From: Candidatus Omnitrophota bacterium
Lineage (GTDB): Bacteria; Omnitrophota; Gorgyraeia; Zapsychrales; Zapsychraceae
Reading direction: 5' to 3'
NCBI GenBank assembly: GCA_015233115.1
Contig: JADFYJ010000020.1
Coordinates: 1 to 39,568, forward strand
Length of the DNA stretch: 39,568 nt
The notes below the pieces were generated by a model that was not told the origin of the DNA, searched no databases, and saw only the letters and a program-made list of their open reading frames with translations. Position numbers and translations under genes: made by a program. Shown in pieces: positions 8,746 through 17,666 of the stretch; within the stretch, counting starts at the first letter, position 1, and every line of letters begins with the position of its first letter.

Positions 8746-8778
8746 ATAAAAAATGACAAGTACAAGCTGTTATATGTT

Positions 8779-11478
8779 TTATTTTGCTAACTTTTTTAAT
8801 ACGGTTTTTAAAATTCCACCATTACGAAAATAATCGATCTCCACTGGGGTGTCTAAACGCACGATCATATCAAAAGATATTGATTTACCTTTTGAGGATT
8901 GTGCAGTTACTTTTATCAATTGACGCGGTTTCAAATCATCGGTAATACCTACAAAATTAAAAATTTCTTCCCCGGTTAAACCTAATGATTGGGCGTTTTG
9001 ATCGTTTTGGAATTGAAGCGGTAAAACTCCCATACCTGCCAGATTACTGCGATGGATGCGTTCATAACTTTCGGCAAATACAGCTTTTACTCCCAAGAGT
9101 GCCGTACCTTTGGCCGCCCAGTCTCGGCTGGAACCTGTGCCATATTCTTTTCCTGCGATGACTAATAATGCTGTATGCGTTTTTTTGTATTGTTCCGCGG
9201 CGTCAAAGATACTGATGACTTGGTTATTTGGAAAATAGGTAGTCCATGACCCTTCTGTCCCGGGTGCTAGCTTATTGCGTAAACGGATATTAGCGAAAGT
9301 ACCGCGGGACATGACTCGGTCGTTACCACGCCTTGAACCATAACTGTTAAAATCCGGCGGCTGTACCCCCAGTTCCAACAGATACTTTCCCGCTGGACTG
9401 TTTTGCGCGATTGAACCTGCGGGAGAAATATGGTCAGTCGTAATCGAATCACCGAGCATCACTAAAACGCGGGCATCTTTAATCGGTTGTATTGCTTTAT
9501 CCTCCAAAGACAAGTCCGTAAAAAATGGCGGTTCTTGGATGTAGGTGCTTTTAGGATTCCAGTCGAATTGAGCAGATTTAGTGCTTTTTATTTCTGCCCA
9601 TTGTTCACTACCCAAAAATATATTTTTATATCGGGTTTTAAATGCGGAAGGTTTTAAGCCGCGGTCAATATTTTTTAATATTTCCTCTTCGCTCGGCATA
9701 ATATTTCCTAAAAATATATCATGTCCTTTTTGATCTTTTCCAATCGGTTCCGTCGCAAAATCAATATTAGTCGTTCCAGCTAAGGCATAAGCCATGACCA
9801 ACAAAGGGCTGGCTAAATAATTCGCTTTAACATGAGGATTGATCCGTCCTTCAAAGTTACGATTGCCGCTGGTCACACTAGATACGACTAAATGCCCGGC
9901 TTGGATCGCTTCGATCACTTCAGGGCTTAAAGGCCCGCTGTTTCCAATGCAGGTCGCGCATCCGTATCCAACGATATTAAATCTCATATCTTCAAGATAT
10001 TTTAATAATCCGCAGTTTTTCAAATATTCCTCAACAACTTGTGAACCCGGGGCAAAACTGGTTTTTACATAATCCTTGATTATCAAGCCTTTTTCAAAAG
10101 CTTTTTTTGCCATGAGTCCGGCAGCGATTAACAATGACGGATTCGAAGTATTGGTACAGCTGGTGATGGCAGCTAAAACGACTGATCCATGCCCGATTTG
10201 ATCTTTGGCTTTGTTGTTAACAGTAATTTTTTTGTTTAGATCTTCCAGTTTAATGTTAAATCCTCCATCAGAAACAGGAGCAGTAAACACGTTGTGGTAA
10301 TGGGTTTTAGCGTTTTTTAACAAAATCCGGTCTTGCGGGCGTTTGGGCCCGGAAATACATGGCTCGACCGTCGAAAGATCCAATTCTAAATTGGAACTAT
10401 ACTGGCTTTCAGTTTTGTATTCGTAGAACATCCCTTGCGCTTTCAGGTAATGTTCCAGCAGTTCGACGTCAGCTTTGTCCCGGCCAGTAAAATGATAATA
10501 ATCCATAGTAACCCGATCGATCGGGAAAATGCCCATGGTCGCGCCATATTCGGGTGCCATGTTCGCTATAGTTGCACGGTCTGGTAAAGATAAATATTTA
10601 AGTCCATAGCCATAAAATTCCACAAATTTATCGACGACACCGTGTTTACGGAGCATTTGTACCAGAGTTAAAACCAGATCTGTGGCTGTAACACCATTGG
10701 GCAATCGTCCGGTTAATTTTACGCCTACGACTTCCGGCATGACCATATCAATTGGTTCGCCCAGCATCACCGCTTCCGCTTCAATGCCGCCAACACCCCA
10801 GCCGACAATGCCTAGGCCATTAATCATAGTGGTATGGCTGTCCGTCCCGACTACAGAGTCAGGATAAACAATAATTTCTTTATTGTGCTTCTTTTTGAAT
10901 ATGCCAGAGGCCAAATATTCTAAATTGATCTGATGAATAATCCCTGTAGCCGGCGGAACCACATTGAAATTTTTAAACGCGTTCTGCCCCCATTTTAAAA
11001 ATTCATAGCGCTCTTTATTGCGCTTAAATTCTAAGGTCGCATTTTGGCCAAAAGCTTTTTTGTCGCCGTAATGATCAACCTGCAGAGAATGGTCAATGAC
11101 CAGGTCACACGGCACTTGCGGATTTATTTTTTTAATATCTCCGCCAGCCTTGGCAATCGCGGAACGCATGGCAGCCAGATCAACCACGCAGGGCACTCCG
11201 GTAAAATCCTGCAAAATAACCCGGCTAGGTTTAAACGCGATTTCTTTGGTTGATTTTATTTTTGGCGACCAGTTTAGTAAGGTCTGAATATCTTCCAACC
11301 GGACTTGATAATCGTCATAATTTCGTAAGGCGCTCTCCAGAAGTATTTTTATGGAAAAGGGTAATTGGGCAGGATCCCCTAACCCGGTTTGCGCCAATTT
11401 TTCAAAACTAAAATAAGTAAAATTGCCTTCGGATGTTTTTAATTCGGCTTTTATGTCTTTTTGATTAAATTTAAACAT
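8779..11478 (-). CDS. acnA: Aconitate hydratase, AcnA/IRP type
   Basis: This 899-residue enzyme isomerises citrate to isocitrate through cis-aconitate. It has the AcnA layout: N-terminal three domains with the [4Fe-4S] ligands in SCTNTSNPS and in [12 protein letters not shown], a linker, and a C-terminal swivel domain with [16 protein letters not shown]. Length is normal for bacterial AcnA. The start has AAGGACAGACC before ATG. It stands alone as the first gene of the minus-strand run that continues into leuC after 148 bp. Together with citrate synthase (31719-33047) and fumarase (27437-28828) it supplies TCA steps, although the three are scattered. Confidence 0.97.
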   Translation of the reverse strand: MFKFNQKDIKAELKTSEGNFTYFSFEKLAQTGLGDPAQLPFSIKILLESALRNYDDYQVRLEDIQTLLNWSPKIKSTKEIAFKPSRVILQDFTGVPCVVDLAAMRSAIAKAGGDIKKINPQVPCDLVIDHSLQVDHYGDKKAFGQNATLEFKRNKERYEFLKWGQNAFKNFNVVPPATGIIHQINLEYLASGIFKKKHNKEIIVYPDSVVGTDSHTTMINGLGIVGWGVGGIEAEAVMLGEPIDMVMPEVVGVKLTGRLPNGVTATDLVLTLVQMLRKHGVVDKFVEFYGYGLKYLSLPDRATIANMAPEYGATMGIFPIDRVTMDYYHFTGRDKADVELLEHYLKAQGMFYEYKTESQYSSNLELDLSTVEPCISGPKRPQDRILLKNAKTHYHNVFTAPVSDGGFNIKLEDLNKKITVNNKAKDQIGHGSVVLAAITSCTNTSNPSLLIAAGLMAKKAFEKGLIIKDYVKTSFAPGSQVVEEYLKNCGLLKYLEDMRFNIVGYGCATCIGNSGPLSPEVIEAIQAGHLVVSSVTSGNRNFEGRINPHVKANYLASPLLVMAYALAGTTNIDFATEPIGKDQKGHDIFLGNIMPSEEEILKNIDRGLKPSAFKTRYKNIFLGSEQWAEIKSTKSAQFDWNPKSTYIQEPPFFTDLSLEDKAIQPIKDARVLVMLGDSITTDHISPAGSIAQNSPAGKYLLELGVQPPDFNSYGSRRGNDRVMSRGTFANIRLRNKLAPGTEGSWTTYFPNNQVISIFDAAEQYKKTHTALLVIAGKEYGTGSSRDWAAKGTALLGVKAVFAESYERIHRSNLAGMGVLPLQFQNDQNAQSLGLTGEEIFNFVGITDDLKPRQLIKVTAQSSKGKSISFDMIVRLDTPVEIDYFRNGGILKTVLKKLAK

Positions 11479-11497
11479 GGTCTGTCCTTATTAATGC

Positions 11498-11518
11498 CAT
11501 AGGCGATAGGCCATAGGC
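11498..11518. repeat. Heptamer tandem tract (NATAGGC x3)
   Basis: Units CATAGGC, GATAGGC and CATAGGC lie 20 bp upstream of the acnA start, followed by a partial AATA. Confidence 0.8.
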
Positions 11519-11569
11519 AATAAGAAAAAATATTAGTTTGATTTTAAGTTATAATTTTGGGGCGTTTTT

Positions 11570-11596
11570 GTAGGGGCGATCTCCTGATCGCCCGTA
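11570..11596. repeat. GTAGGGG-type palindromic repeat (copy 2)
   Basis: It starts GTAGGGGCGATC and ends GATCGCCCGTA, around a CTCCT centre; GGGCGATC and GATCGCCC pair. It is followed directly by the core motif TATCAGTCGTTTT. Confidence 0.8.
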
Positions 11597-11661
11597 TCAG
11601 TCGTTTTGCCATCATTTTAAAAAAATTATTATAAATAACATAACAAAAAAACGGCAATTTT

Positions 11662-11690
11662 GTAGCGGGAGGTCAGGAGACCTCCCCTAC
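11662..11690. repeat. GTAGGGG-type palindromic repeat (copy 3, opposite orientation)
   Basis: GTAGCGGGAGGTC, AGGA and GACCTCCCCTAC form a near-perfect hairpin. Relative to copies 2 and 4 it is inverted (the GTAGGGG end is on the right). Confidence 0.8.
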
Positions 11691-11725
11691 AACAGCGTCG
11701 ATTTGATTAACAAAAAATGTTCGTT

Positions 11726-11749
11726 GGGCAGATCTCCGGATCGCCCGTA
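11726..11749. repeat. GTAGGGG-type palindromic repeat (copy 4, left end diverged)
   Basis: GGGCAGATCTCC then GGATCGCCCGTA. It is followed after 7 bp by another TATCAGTCGTTTT, mirroring copy 2. Confidence 0.65.
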
Positions 11750-11843
11750 AAACGGCTATCAGTCGTTTTGTGGTTGTTTAAAATTGTATTTTAAATTTAA
11801 AAGATTTTATATTATACGTAAACAGTTGGCTGGCGTCAATAAA

Positions 11844-12003
11844 GAACCCCTAAAATGACGGTGGGGGCAAATCCCGGACTGTGCGGGACCATCATTCCAG
11901 GGGTTGAATTTTTGAAGTTTGTCCTTGAAGGACCCTTCCCCCCTTCAAATCTATTTAAAGTATATACGACATTTGGCAAAAAAAAAGGGGTTTTTAGGGG
12001 TTC
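11844..12003. repeat. 160-bp element with 12-bp perfect inverted ends and an internal hairpin
   Basis: GAACCCCTAAAA (11844-11855) and TTTTAGGGGTTC (11992-12003) are perfect inverted repeats. Inside, AACCCCT (11845-11851) also pairs with AGGGGTT (11899-11905), with ATGACGGT/ACCATCAT and CCCG/CGGG as inner stems. The element ends 12 bp from the stop codon of the protein at 12015, so the hairpin may act as its terminator. A miniature mobile element is the alternative reading. Confidence 0.55.
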
Positions 12004-12014
12004 CAAGAAAGCCT

Positions 12015-15000
12015 TTACTTGACGAGTTCCTGTAAATTTTTGATTGGCTCAATAGAAATAAACACAGGTTTTAAACCCTGCGAGAAATCTATATTGGTCA
12101 TTGCACGATCCGTCGTAACGGGGGAATTCAGATTTTCTTTAACTGCCAACGCACTCATATCAATACCACCGGGAGCTTTTGGGTTTTGATTAGTTGGGTT
12201 TATTATTGTAGTCATGGGCGTATTTTTGACTGGCAGGTTATAAAAAATATTAGCATTTTGAGGCGTGCTAATCATAGCTGAGTCAGCGTCATGTGTTTCC
12301 CGGATTTTTTGTTCACGAGCGTAGCGTTTTAAAAATACATATCCATATACCGGCCAGCCTTTGCTAACATCTTTTTCATCATTAATCAGACCATTAATGC
12401 TTCCCGGATTACAAATGTGATTTAAAAAATTATAATATTTTTCTAAAGCCTCGAGAGTATTTTTGCATATCTTAATATATCGACTGTAGTTTTTTAAAGA
12501 AATTTTCAAACCTAATGGGCTTTCCCATAATATTAAAAAATCCTGATATTGGCGTAATCTGTCTTCTAAATCGCGTTTAACGGCTTCTCCTCCAAACATA
12601 ACTGTGAAGAGGTTTGTTTTATCAAAGGCTTGAGTGCCATAATCCCCCAGTTCTTTATAAATATAGGCAGCCAATTTATCATTCTTTTCCTTCATTAAAT
12701 TGTGCATTTTTTTTAATTCGTCTATGAGTTCTTGCGGCGGTTTTGCGGATAGCGGATTAAATACATAATCATCGGTTGAAAGGAATTGAAAATTTTCACG
12801 AATAAATTCATGCCAGTGGCGAATTTGTTCAGTGATCTTATTATCATTCCAGACAGTTATGCTCCCTTGAGCAATTTTTTGTATATTTTTAATATATTCA
12901 ATAGCACTGTTCCAGTCTTCATTCGACATCCGCTGCTCGTTATCCTTTGCGGGTGAAGACATAGCATAATCGGTTTGTACAGCACCAACAGTTGTAGCGA
13001 GTTCAGACTCATTATCTAACAAATCGAGCTGCGCATCTTTAGCTGTCAATATTTTCCAAATTCGATTTACATCTCGTCCTAAAGTTGCGCGGGTTGATTC
13101 CAAATACTTGACGACTTTTTCCAAATCGGCACCGATATATCCGGCTTTAATCGCAGTTTGACGAATATTATTAATTTGTTTGAATTTCCGGATACTTTCC
13201 TTCAAATTTTCCACTGTTAAACCCTCAGCCGCTACTATGCCTGCGCCAAAACCTCGTTGACGTATAAATTCCTCTTCGATGATAAGGTTTTGTGTTCTGA
13301 TATTTGACATTTGATATAAATTTAAAACATGGGCCATGTTTTGATGCCATTGTTCTGAGGCAGAATAGATGCCGGTTTGAATGACATAATTTATTAAAAA
13401 ATTATGAATAAAATCAGAGCCGTGCTCATCAAAAAATGTGATGTTATCCAAATCTACAGTCACAGGAATACTGTCTATAAATCCTAAATTCCCTAAATGT
13501 GGATCAAACCTGCCGAGAAAAATATTTGCCACCAGAGCCGCGGCAAAGGCTTTTTCTGGGGATTGTTTTGACAGGGAATCACGGTCTATGTTGCCTTCTG
13601 CTACTAGACGCGTTAAATAGTAGTCGTTCTTATCAGTAGGTAATCCGAGGTTAAACGCTTCATCGTTTTGTAAAATCCTAATATCGACAAAATTAGCCCG
13701 GCCTTGAGTTAACAAATGAGCTAAATATTCGCGCTGCCGGATATTTTTCAATGTCCCATTTTTTACAGGCTCGGTTTTTTTTAGAATCCAAAATTTTCCT
13801 TTTTCATCTTTGAGTAAATTTTCATGAAATACTCGGTATTTACTGTATCCTAATTTATGAACCCGCATGGAATCCCAACGCATGGATTTATATTCATAAG
13901 CGGAAGCCTGGCGAATTCCATCCGCGAATTTTTTTTGGTACAGGGCAATGTTGGCTTCCCAGTTTTTTTGTAATGATTGGTAGAAAGTATTGAGAATTTT
14001 TGCACCGTTGGTGTTGCCGTCGTTTTCGTCATGGTCTTTTATTATTGTGTACACGTGATGAGAAGAAACCGGCGCGACTTCAATCCGCATCCTTTCAACC
14101 GGTCTGGGAAGCTCTCGCAGAATTTGTGCGCTTTTCAGCGAGGTTTCCTGCAGCATAGCCAGATCCATTTTTACCCCGCCGGAGAAATATTTACGGGGAA
14201 TAATGGTTTGTTTTTGAACGTCATATTCTTCTTTTATGAATTCGTAAGCGCCTTGTTTGAAACCATTGAGATATTTTTGGTAGATGCTCTGTGCGGCGTA
14301 TTTATCGTTAATTTCAATGGCATGCGTGTGGTTTTGATCAACATACCCATGTCCTATGGCGGTCTTAAAGAAATGTTTTTTGTACCAGGCCGCTAAAATT
14401 AGTGAATGATAAATCTGGCGTAAAGGCGCGAAAGTTTTGCCTTCGTTGACTTCGCGTTCAAGAACGGGAATTATAAACTGTTTTAATAAAGAAGATAGAC
14501 GATAGACGGGAGAGGATAGATTAGAAACAGATTTCAAATAATCATCTTCAGCCAGTACTTTCAACTTGGCTTGGGCAATGAATACATTTTGCCCATGAAC
14601 ATAAACTTCAGCTTTTTCAGGCACAATCCAGACTCGGCTTAAAATATCTACCGGAATATCTAAATTGTCAGATGCTTGTCTATCTTCTAATTTCTCCCTT
14701 CTATTTTCATAAATCTTTGAATACACAGCTTCCCAAAATTTTTGACCTATTTCTCCGTTGGGATTCATTAAACTGGCAGTCATCTGTTTTAACAAGTAAT
14801 CTTGCTCCAGCATATCCCTGCCCATTTCGGTTTGGCCGAAGGCTTGAGGAATAATGTGGTGGGGGTCTTTAGGGGACAGGTTCACCCACATATCTTTTTC
14901 TGGTACAGTTAATGCGGCAAGAAAGTAACGCGCCAGTTTCAAGCCTTCTTGTTTCGCATCTATTTGAGGATTATCCCCTTGGTCTAAAATGAAATCAAAA

Positions 15001-15188
15001 CGGAATGGTTGTTGAGGATCAAATGTTGCACCTTGCAGAATTATTGGGTGATATGTGGTTGAAGAAAGAATGTTCGATGGTGGATTAACTGGCAAAATCT
15101 GTGCAGACACTTTTGGACCGCAAAGAGTTTGCAAAATGAATATGCCGATTAAAAGTATAGAAAAAAATTTATGACTGAATCGATTCAT
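12015..15188 (-). CDS. Large secreted protein with HipA-like kinase motifs and GGID tail
   Basis: This 1057-residue protein has a signal peptide (residues 1-29, VSA-Q cleavage) and an N-terminal domain to about residue 340 shared with the protein at 1-1689. Residues ~440-600 carry a protein-kinase-like motif series: WILKK (Lys470/471), REYLAHLL (Glu487), DYYLTRLV hinge, then GRFDPHLGNLGF (Asp562, His564, Asn567) and VDLDN (Asp579/581), matching the D-x-H-x-x-N ... D pattern of HipA/CtkA-type kinases. Residues 700-1000 are unrecognised helical sequence. The last ~50 residues start with GGIDM and end with PVFISIEP, a tail also found at 33877-34611. DxAM occurs four times in linkers (Asp342, 740, 969, 1027). 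Residues ~220-230 are encoded by a heptamer tract. Secreted kinase activity is inference. No clear ribosome site is visible. Confidence 0.9.
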   Translation of the reverse strand: MNRFSHKFFSILLIGIFILQTLCGPKVSAQILPVNPPSNILSSTTYHPIILQGATFDPQQPFRFDFILDQGDNPQIDAKQEGLKLARYFLAALTVPEKDMWVNLSPKDPHHIIPQAFGQTEMGRDMLEQDYLLKQMTASLMNPNGEIGQKFWEAVYSKIYENRREKLEDRQASDNLDIPVDILSRVWIVPEKAEVYVHGQNVFIAQAKLKVLAEDDYLKSVSNLSSPVYRLSSLLKQFIIPVLEREVNEGKTFAPLRQIYHSLILAAWYKKHFFKTAIGHGYVDQNHTHAIEINDKYAAQSIYQKYLNGFKQGAYEFIKEEYDVQKQTIIPRKYFSGGVKMDLAMLQETSLKSAQILRELPRPVERMRIEVAPVSSHHVYTIIKDHDENDGNTNGAKILNTFYQSLQKNWEANIALYQKKFADGIRQASAYEYKSMRWDSMRVHKLGYSKYRVFHENLLKDEKGKFWILKKTEPVKNGTLKNIRQREYLAHLLTQGRANFVDIRILQNDEAFNLGLPTDKNDYYLTRLVAEGNIDRDSLSKQSPEKAFAAALVANIFLGRFDPHLGNLGFIDSIPVTVDLDNITFFDEHGSDFIHNFLINYVIQTGIYSASEQWHQNMAHVLNLYQMSNIRTQNLIIEEEFIRQRGFGAGIVAAEGLTVENLKESIRKFKQINNIRQTAIKAGYIGADLEKVVKYLESTRATLGRDVNRIWKILTAKDAQLDLLDNESELATTVGAVQTDYAMSSPAKDNEQRMSNEDWNSAIEYIKNIQKIAQGSITVWNDNKITEQIRHWHEFIRENFQFLSTDDYVFNPLSAKPPQELIDELKKMHNLMKEKNDKLAAYIYKELGDYGTQAFDKTNLFTVMFGGEAVKRDLEDRLRQYQDFLILWESPLGLKISLKNYSRYIKICKNTLEALEKYYNFLNHICNPGSINGLINDEKDVSKGWPVYGYVFLKRYAREQKIRETHDADSAMISTPQNANIFYNLPVKNTPMTTIINPTNQNPKAPGGIDMSALAVKENLNSPVTTDRAMTNIDFSQGLKPVFISIEPIKNLQELVK
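14494..14521. repeat. Heptamer tract (GATAGAC) inside a coding sequence
   Basis: Units GATAGAC, GATAGAC, GGGAGAG and GATAGAT run in register within the gene at 12015-15188. They encode part of the segment NLSSPVYRLSS, which has no counterpart in the paralogue at 1-1689. Confidence 0.65.
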
Positions 15189-15217
15189 AAGTTATATTTG
15201 ATAGTACATAATAATTA

Positions 15218-15246
15218 TTGACAAAGTATGCCATATAAATTTATAT
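15218..15246 (+). promoter_or_regulatory. Sigma70-type promoter for the radical SAM gene
   Basis: TTGACA (15218-15223), a 17-nt spacer and TTATAT (15241-15246) give a consensus-like housekeeping promoter. Transcription would begin near 15253 and leave an ~80-nt leader before the ATG at 15335. Confidence 0.65.
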
Positions 15247-15334
15247 CGCGCAAAAAAAAATATAAACTTTTTCGGATTCGGTTTTGTGTGTATATTTCCC
15301 TTGCTTTTGAATAAAATTCGGCTATTTTAAAAAC

Positions 15335-16771
15335 ATGAATATTACGATTCTTAATCCTTCGTTTGGAGAAAATTTTGTGCGTGTTGCACGTTGGGCGGCT
15401 AAATCCCGCGGACGGGTTCAACGTCACCCAGAGTATTTATTGATTGCGGCGCAAGTCCTTTTGGATAAAGGTCACAACGTTAATTTTATTGATGCGTCGG
15501 CGCGGAATATTTCTCCGGAGAAAACTTATCCGCTTATTGATGCGCAAAAACCGGATTTACTCGTCATTCACGCGACCACCCCTTCTATTTATAATGATAT
15601 TGAACAAGCTGGCGTTATTAAATTGCGCACAGGATGCCAAGTCGTTTTTGTCGGACAGCATGTTTCCGCTGAACCTGACAACACGTTTACTATTGCCAAA
15701 GGTGTCATCGATTTTATTGCCCGCAGGGAATACGACTATACGCTGGTGGATCTTGCTGATGGTAAAAAGCCGCAGGATATTCTCGGGCTTTCATGGATCA
15801 AAGACGGCCAAGTAATGCATAATTCAGAGCGTCCATGTGTAGATGTGAATGAACTTCCTTTCCCTGCTTGGCAATTAATCAAACCTGAATGGTATCCTGA
15901 TGCCGGGAAAAAATATCCGTTTTTAACTTTGCTGACTGGCCGAGGCTGCAACAATGCCTGTACTTTTTGCCGCGATCCGGAATTGATGTATGGACGCAAC
16001 TTACGCATTCGGTCAGCTATGAAAGTTGTCGATGAAATGGAATATGATCTTAAATTGTTTCCGCAATTACGGGAAATTATGTTTGAGACGGATACTTTTA
16101 CGGCAGAACCAAAACATGTCGAAGACGTTTGCCGGGAAATCATGCGGCGTGGTTTGCATAAAAAAATTTCCTGGTCATGCAATGTGCGGGTGAACGTGAA
16201 ATTGGATCTTCTGCCTTTAATGAAACAAGCCGGCTGCCGTATGCTCATGGTGGGTTTTGAATTTGGCTATGATGAGGCGTTGAATGCCATAAAAAAAGGC
16301 GGGGTAACTATTGAAATGGCCCGCCAATTCGCGAATTTAGCACATAAATTAGGATTTACTATTCATGGCTGCTTTATGATCGGCGCACCTGGGGAAACCC
16401 GGGAAACCGCGCAAAAGACCATTGATTTTGCCAAGTCCCTGCCGTTGGATACGATTCAAATTACTGGCATCGCCGTATATCCGGGAACGGTTCTCTATAA
16501 TTGGGCGAAACAAAACGGATATGTGTTGGCGAAAGATTGGACGGATTGGTTGACATCCGAAGGTGAACAAAAAACATTATTAAATTATCCGCAATTATCC
16601 AATACGGAAATTGATGAGTTAATAGATAAGGGTTTGAAAGAATTTTATCTGCGGCCCAAACAAATGTGGCAAATGCTGATTTCGATCCGGTCAGTCGGAG
16701 ATCTTTTGCGGAAATTATACGGTTTTAAAGCGTTTGTAGATTATTTTTACAAGAAATTGACTAAAAAATAA
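15335..16771 (+). CDS. B12-binding-domain radical SAM protein
   Basis: This 478-residue protein has an N-terminal Rossmann-like cobalamin-binding type domain (residues ~1-140) and a radical SAM core with the cluster motif CNNACTFC (Cys205, 209, 212). GFEFGYDEALNAIKKG and the C-terminal half match the BchE/HpnJ-like class of B12 radical SAM enzymes, which do methylations, cyclisations and related reactions on lipids or cofactors. The substrate cannot be named. There is no Shine-Dalgarno before ATG at 15335 (TTTTAAAAAC), but no better start is in frame. It is the only plus-strand gene here and is divergent from the secreted kinase-like protein. Confidence 0.9.
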   Translation: MNITILNPSFGENFVRVARWAAKSRGRVQRHPEYLLIAAQVLLDKGHNVNFIDASARNISPEKTYPLIDAQKPDLLVIHATTPSIYNDIEQAGVIKLRTGCQVVFVGQHVSAEPDNTFTIAKGVIDFIARREYDYTLVDLADGKKPQDILGLSWIKDGQVMHNSERPCVDVNELPFPAWQLIKPEWYPDAGKKYPFLTLLTGRGCNNACTFCRDPELMYGRNLRIRSAMKVVDEMEYDLKLFPQLREIMFETDTFTAEPKHVEDVCREIMRRGLHKKISWSCNVRVNVKLDLLPLMKQAGCRMLMVGFEFGYDEALNAIKKGGVTIEMARQFANLAHKLGFTIHGCFMIGAPGETRETAQKTIDFAKSLPLDTIQITGIAVYPGTVLYNWAKQNGYVLAKDWTDWLTSEGEQKTLLNYPQLSNTEIDELIDKGLKEFYLRPKQMWQMLISIRSVGDLLRKLYGFKAFVDYFYKKLTKK

Positions 16772-16831
16772 CATATCGTTTTTTTTTACATTGTCACACT
16801 TTTACGTTTTTAATAAAGCGCGTGGTAGGGC

Positions 16832-16918
16832 GGTTTGCATTTAAACCGAATCCTTCGCTCAAACAGCAGATCCGAAGCGGAGCTGAACTCGCTCTGGGAT
16901 TCAGTTTAAACGCTAACC
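16832..16918. repeat. 87-bp inverted-repeat element
   Basis: The left arm (16832-16853) starts GGTTTGCATTTAAACC and the right arm (16897-16918) ends GTTTAAACGCTAACC; they match as inverted repeats at about 19 of 22 positions. A further small hairpin around CTTCGCTC lies in the loop. There is no ORF inside. It lies between two convergent genes and could act as a two-way terminator or be a miniature element. Confidence 0.65.
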
Positions 16919-16965
16919 TTGAGTAAGAGCACGCGGTTAACGGATTTGTTTTTCAGGTTTTTTTG

Positions 16966-16989
16966 CATTGTCACACTGTTACATTGTCA
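16966..16989. repeat. Octamer tandem tract (CATTGTCA/CACTGTTA)
   Basis: Units CATTGTCA, CACTGTTA and CATTGTCA end 13 bp from the stop of the DUF2148 gene. A related partial tract (CATTGTCA, CACTTTTA) is at about 16789-16804. Confidence 0.8.
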
Positions 16990-17002
16990 CGTTTTTGCTT
17001 TG

Positions 17003-17539
17003 TCATTTCCGGTCAAAAAACGGATTCTTTCCAGTCGCAGTTAGCGGTATGCCCATGATAATGCGATATTCAGGGGCGAGTAAATCCAGGGCGCGGACAG
17101 CTAACCCTACCGAATACATAATCCTATTGTCAACGCGGTTATCTGACGCAATGCCAACAGCCGAACCAACTGCAATGCCCAGATCATGAGTGTTAAACGC
17201 GCAGGGCGCGTCAGGATTTTTTAATTTGGCTTCACAATTTGGATAACCGCATAAACCGCAGACTTTAAGCCCGAGCGGGGCAATCTTCGTGGCTAAAAGT
17301 ACGATGACATCCGCTTCTAAAATATTCAGACCGTCACGTCTAAAACCTTCCGCTTGATGTTGATCTGCCATTTTTATTAAATGGTTGGATATTTTTTTGA
17401 TCGTGTCGGTCTCCGCGATCGTGATCAGCAAATTATCAACTCCCCTGCCTTTTGGCGCTGTACGGGCCGCAATACACATTCTCTTGGCAATGTCACGCAC
17501 AACAGGAGTTTTAATATCTTCATATTTAATTAGTGACAT
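17003..17539 (-). CDS. DUF2148 ferredoxin-domain protein
   Basis: This 178-residue protein matches the DUF2148 family: AARTAPKGRGVDNL near the start, then a cysteine cluster CGLCGYPNC followed by PCAFNTHDLGIAVGSAVGIA, and the VDNRIMYSVGLAV ending. The four cysteines (spacing C-x2-C-x4-C-x10-C) could hold an iron-sulfur cluster; no reaction is established. I place the start at the ATG at 17539 because GGAG lies 7 nt before it. The frame is open up to 17605, but those codons come from an octamer repeat tract and have no ribosome site. Confidence 0.85.
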   Translation of the reverse strand: MSLIKYEDIKTPVVRDIAKRMCIAARTAPKGRGVDNLLITIAETDTIKKISNHLIKMADQHQAEGFRRDGLNILEADVIVLLATKIAPLGLKVCGLCGYPNCEAKLKNPDAPCAFNTHDLGIAVGSAVGIASDNRVDNRIMYSVGLAVRALDLLAPEYRIIMGIPLTATGKNPFFDRK

Positions 17540-17557
17540 GTTAATGCTCCTTTTAAT

Positions 17558-17597
17558 AGTAACAGAGTAACCGAGTAACAAAGTGACAAAGCAAAAG
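17558..17597. repeat. Octamer tandem tract (AGTAACNN x5)
   Basis: Units AGTAACAG, AGTAACCG, AGTAACAA, AGTGACAA and AGCAAAAG lie just upstream of the DUF2148 gene and make its frame look longer than it is. Confidence 0.75.
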
Positions 17598-17666
17598 CAC
17601 AGCAAAAAAGTGATAATAAAGCAAAAGCGTAAAAAAGATAAGAAAAAGCGAGTAGGGTTAAAAAAA

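Larger units (their letters stand above)
11479..12014. other. Gene-free, repeat-rich gap between acnA and the secreted kinase-like protein
   Basis: I find no credible ORF or RNA gene in these 536 bp. The gap holds a heptamer tract (11498-11518), three GTAGGGG-type palindromes (11570-11596, 11662-11690, 11726-11749), two copies of TATCAGTCGTTTT (11595-11607 and 11757-11769) and a 160-bp element with 12-bp perfect inverted ends (11844-12003) that contains a large hairpin. Confidence 0.8.

Noticed and set aside
13977-14396. 139-codon plus-strand frame
   Set aside because: It lies antisense to the secreted kinase-like gene, has no ribosome site and no family features.
15736-16248. 170-codon minus-strand frame
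   Set aside because: Antisense shadow of the B12 radical SAM gene; Ser/Arg-rich composition typical of antisense frames.
16772-16790. Intrinsic terminator after the radical SAM gene
   Set aside because: There is a run of T residues but no stem directly before it.
17540-17605. Longer N-terminus for the DUF2148 protein
   Set aside because: These codons are an octamer repeat tract without ribosome site; the ATG at 17539 has GGAG at the right distance.
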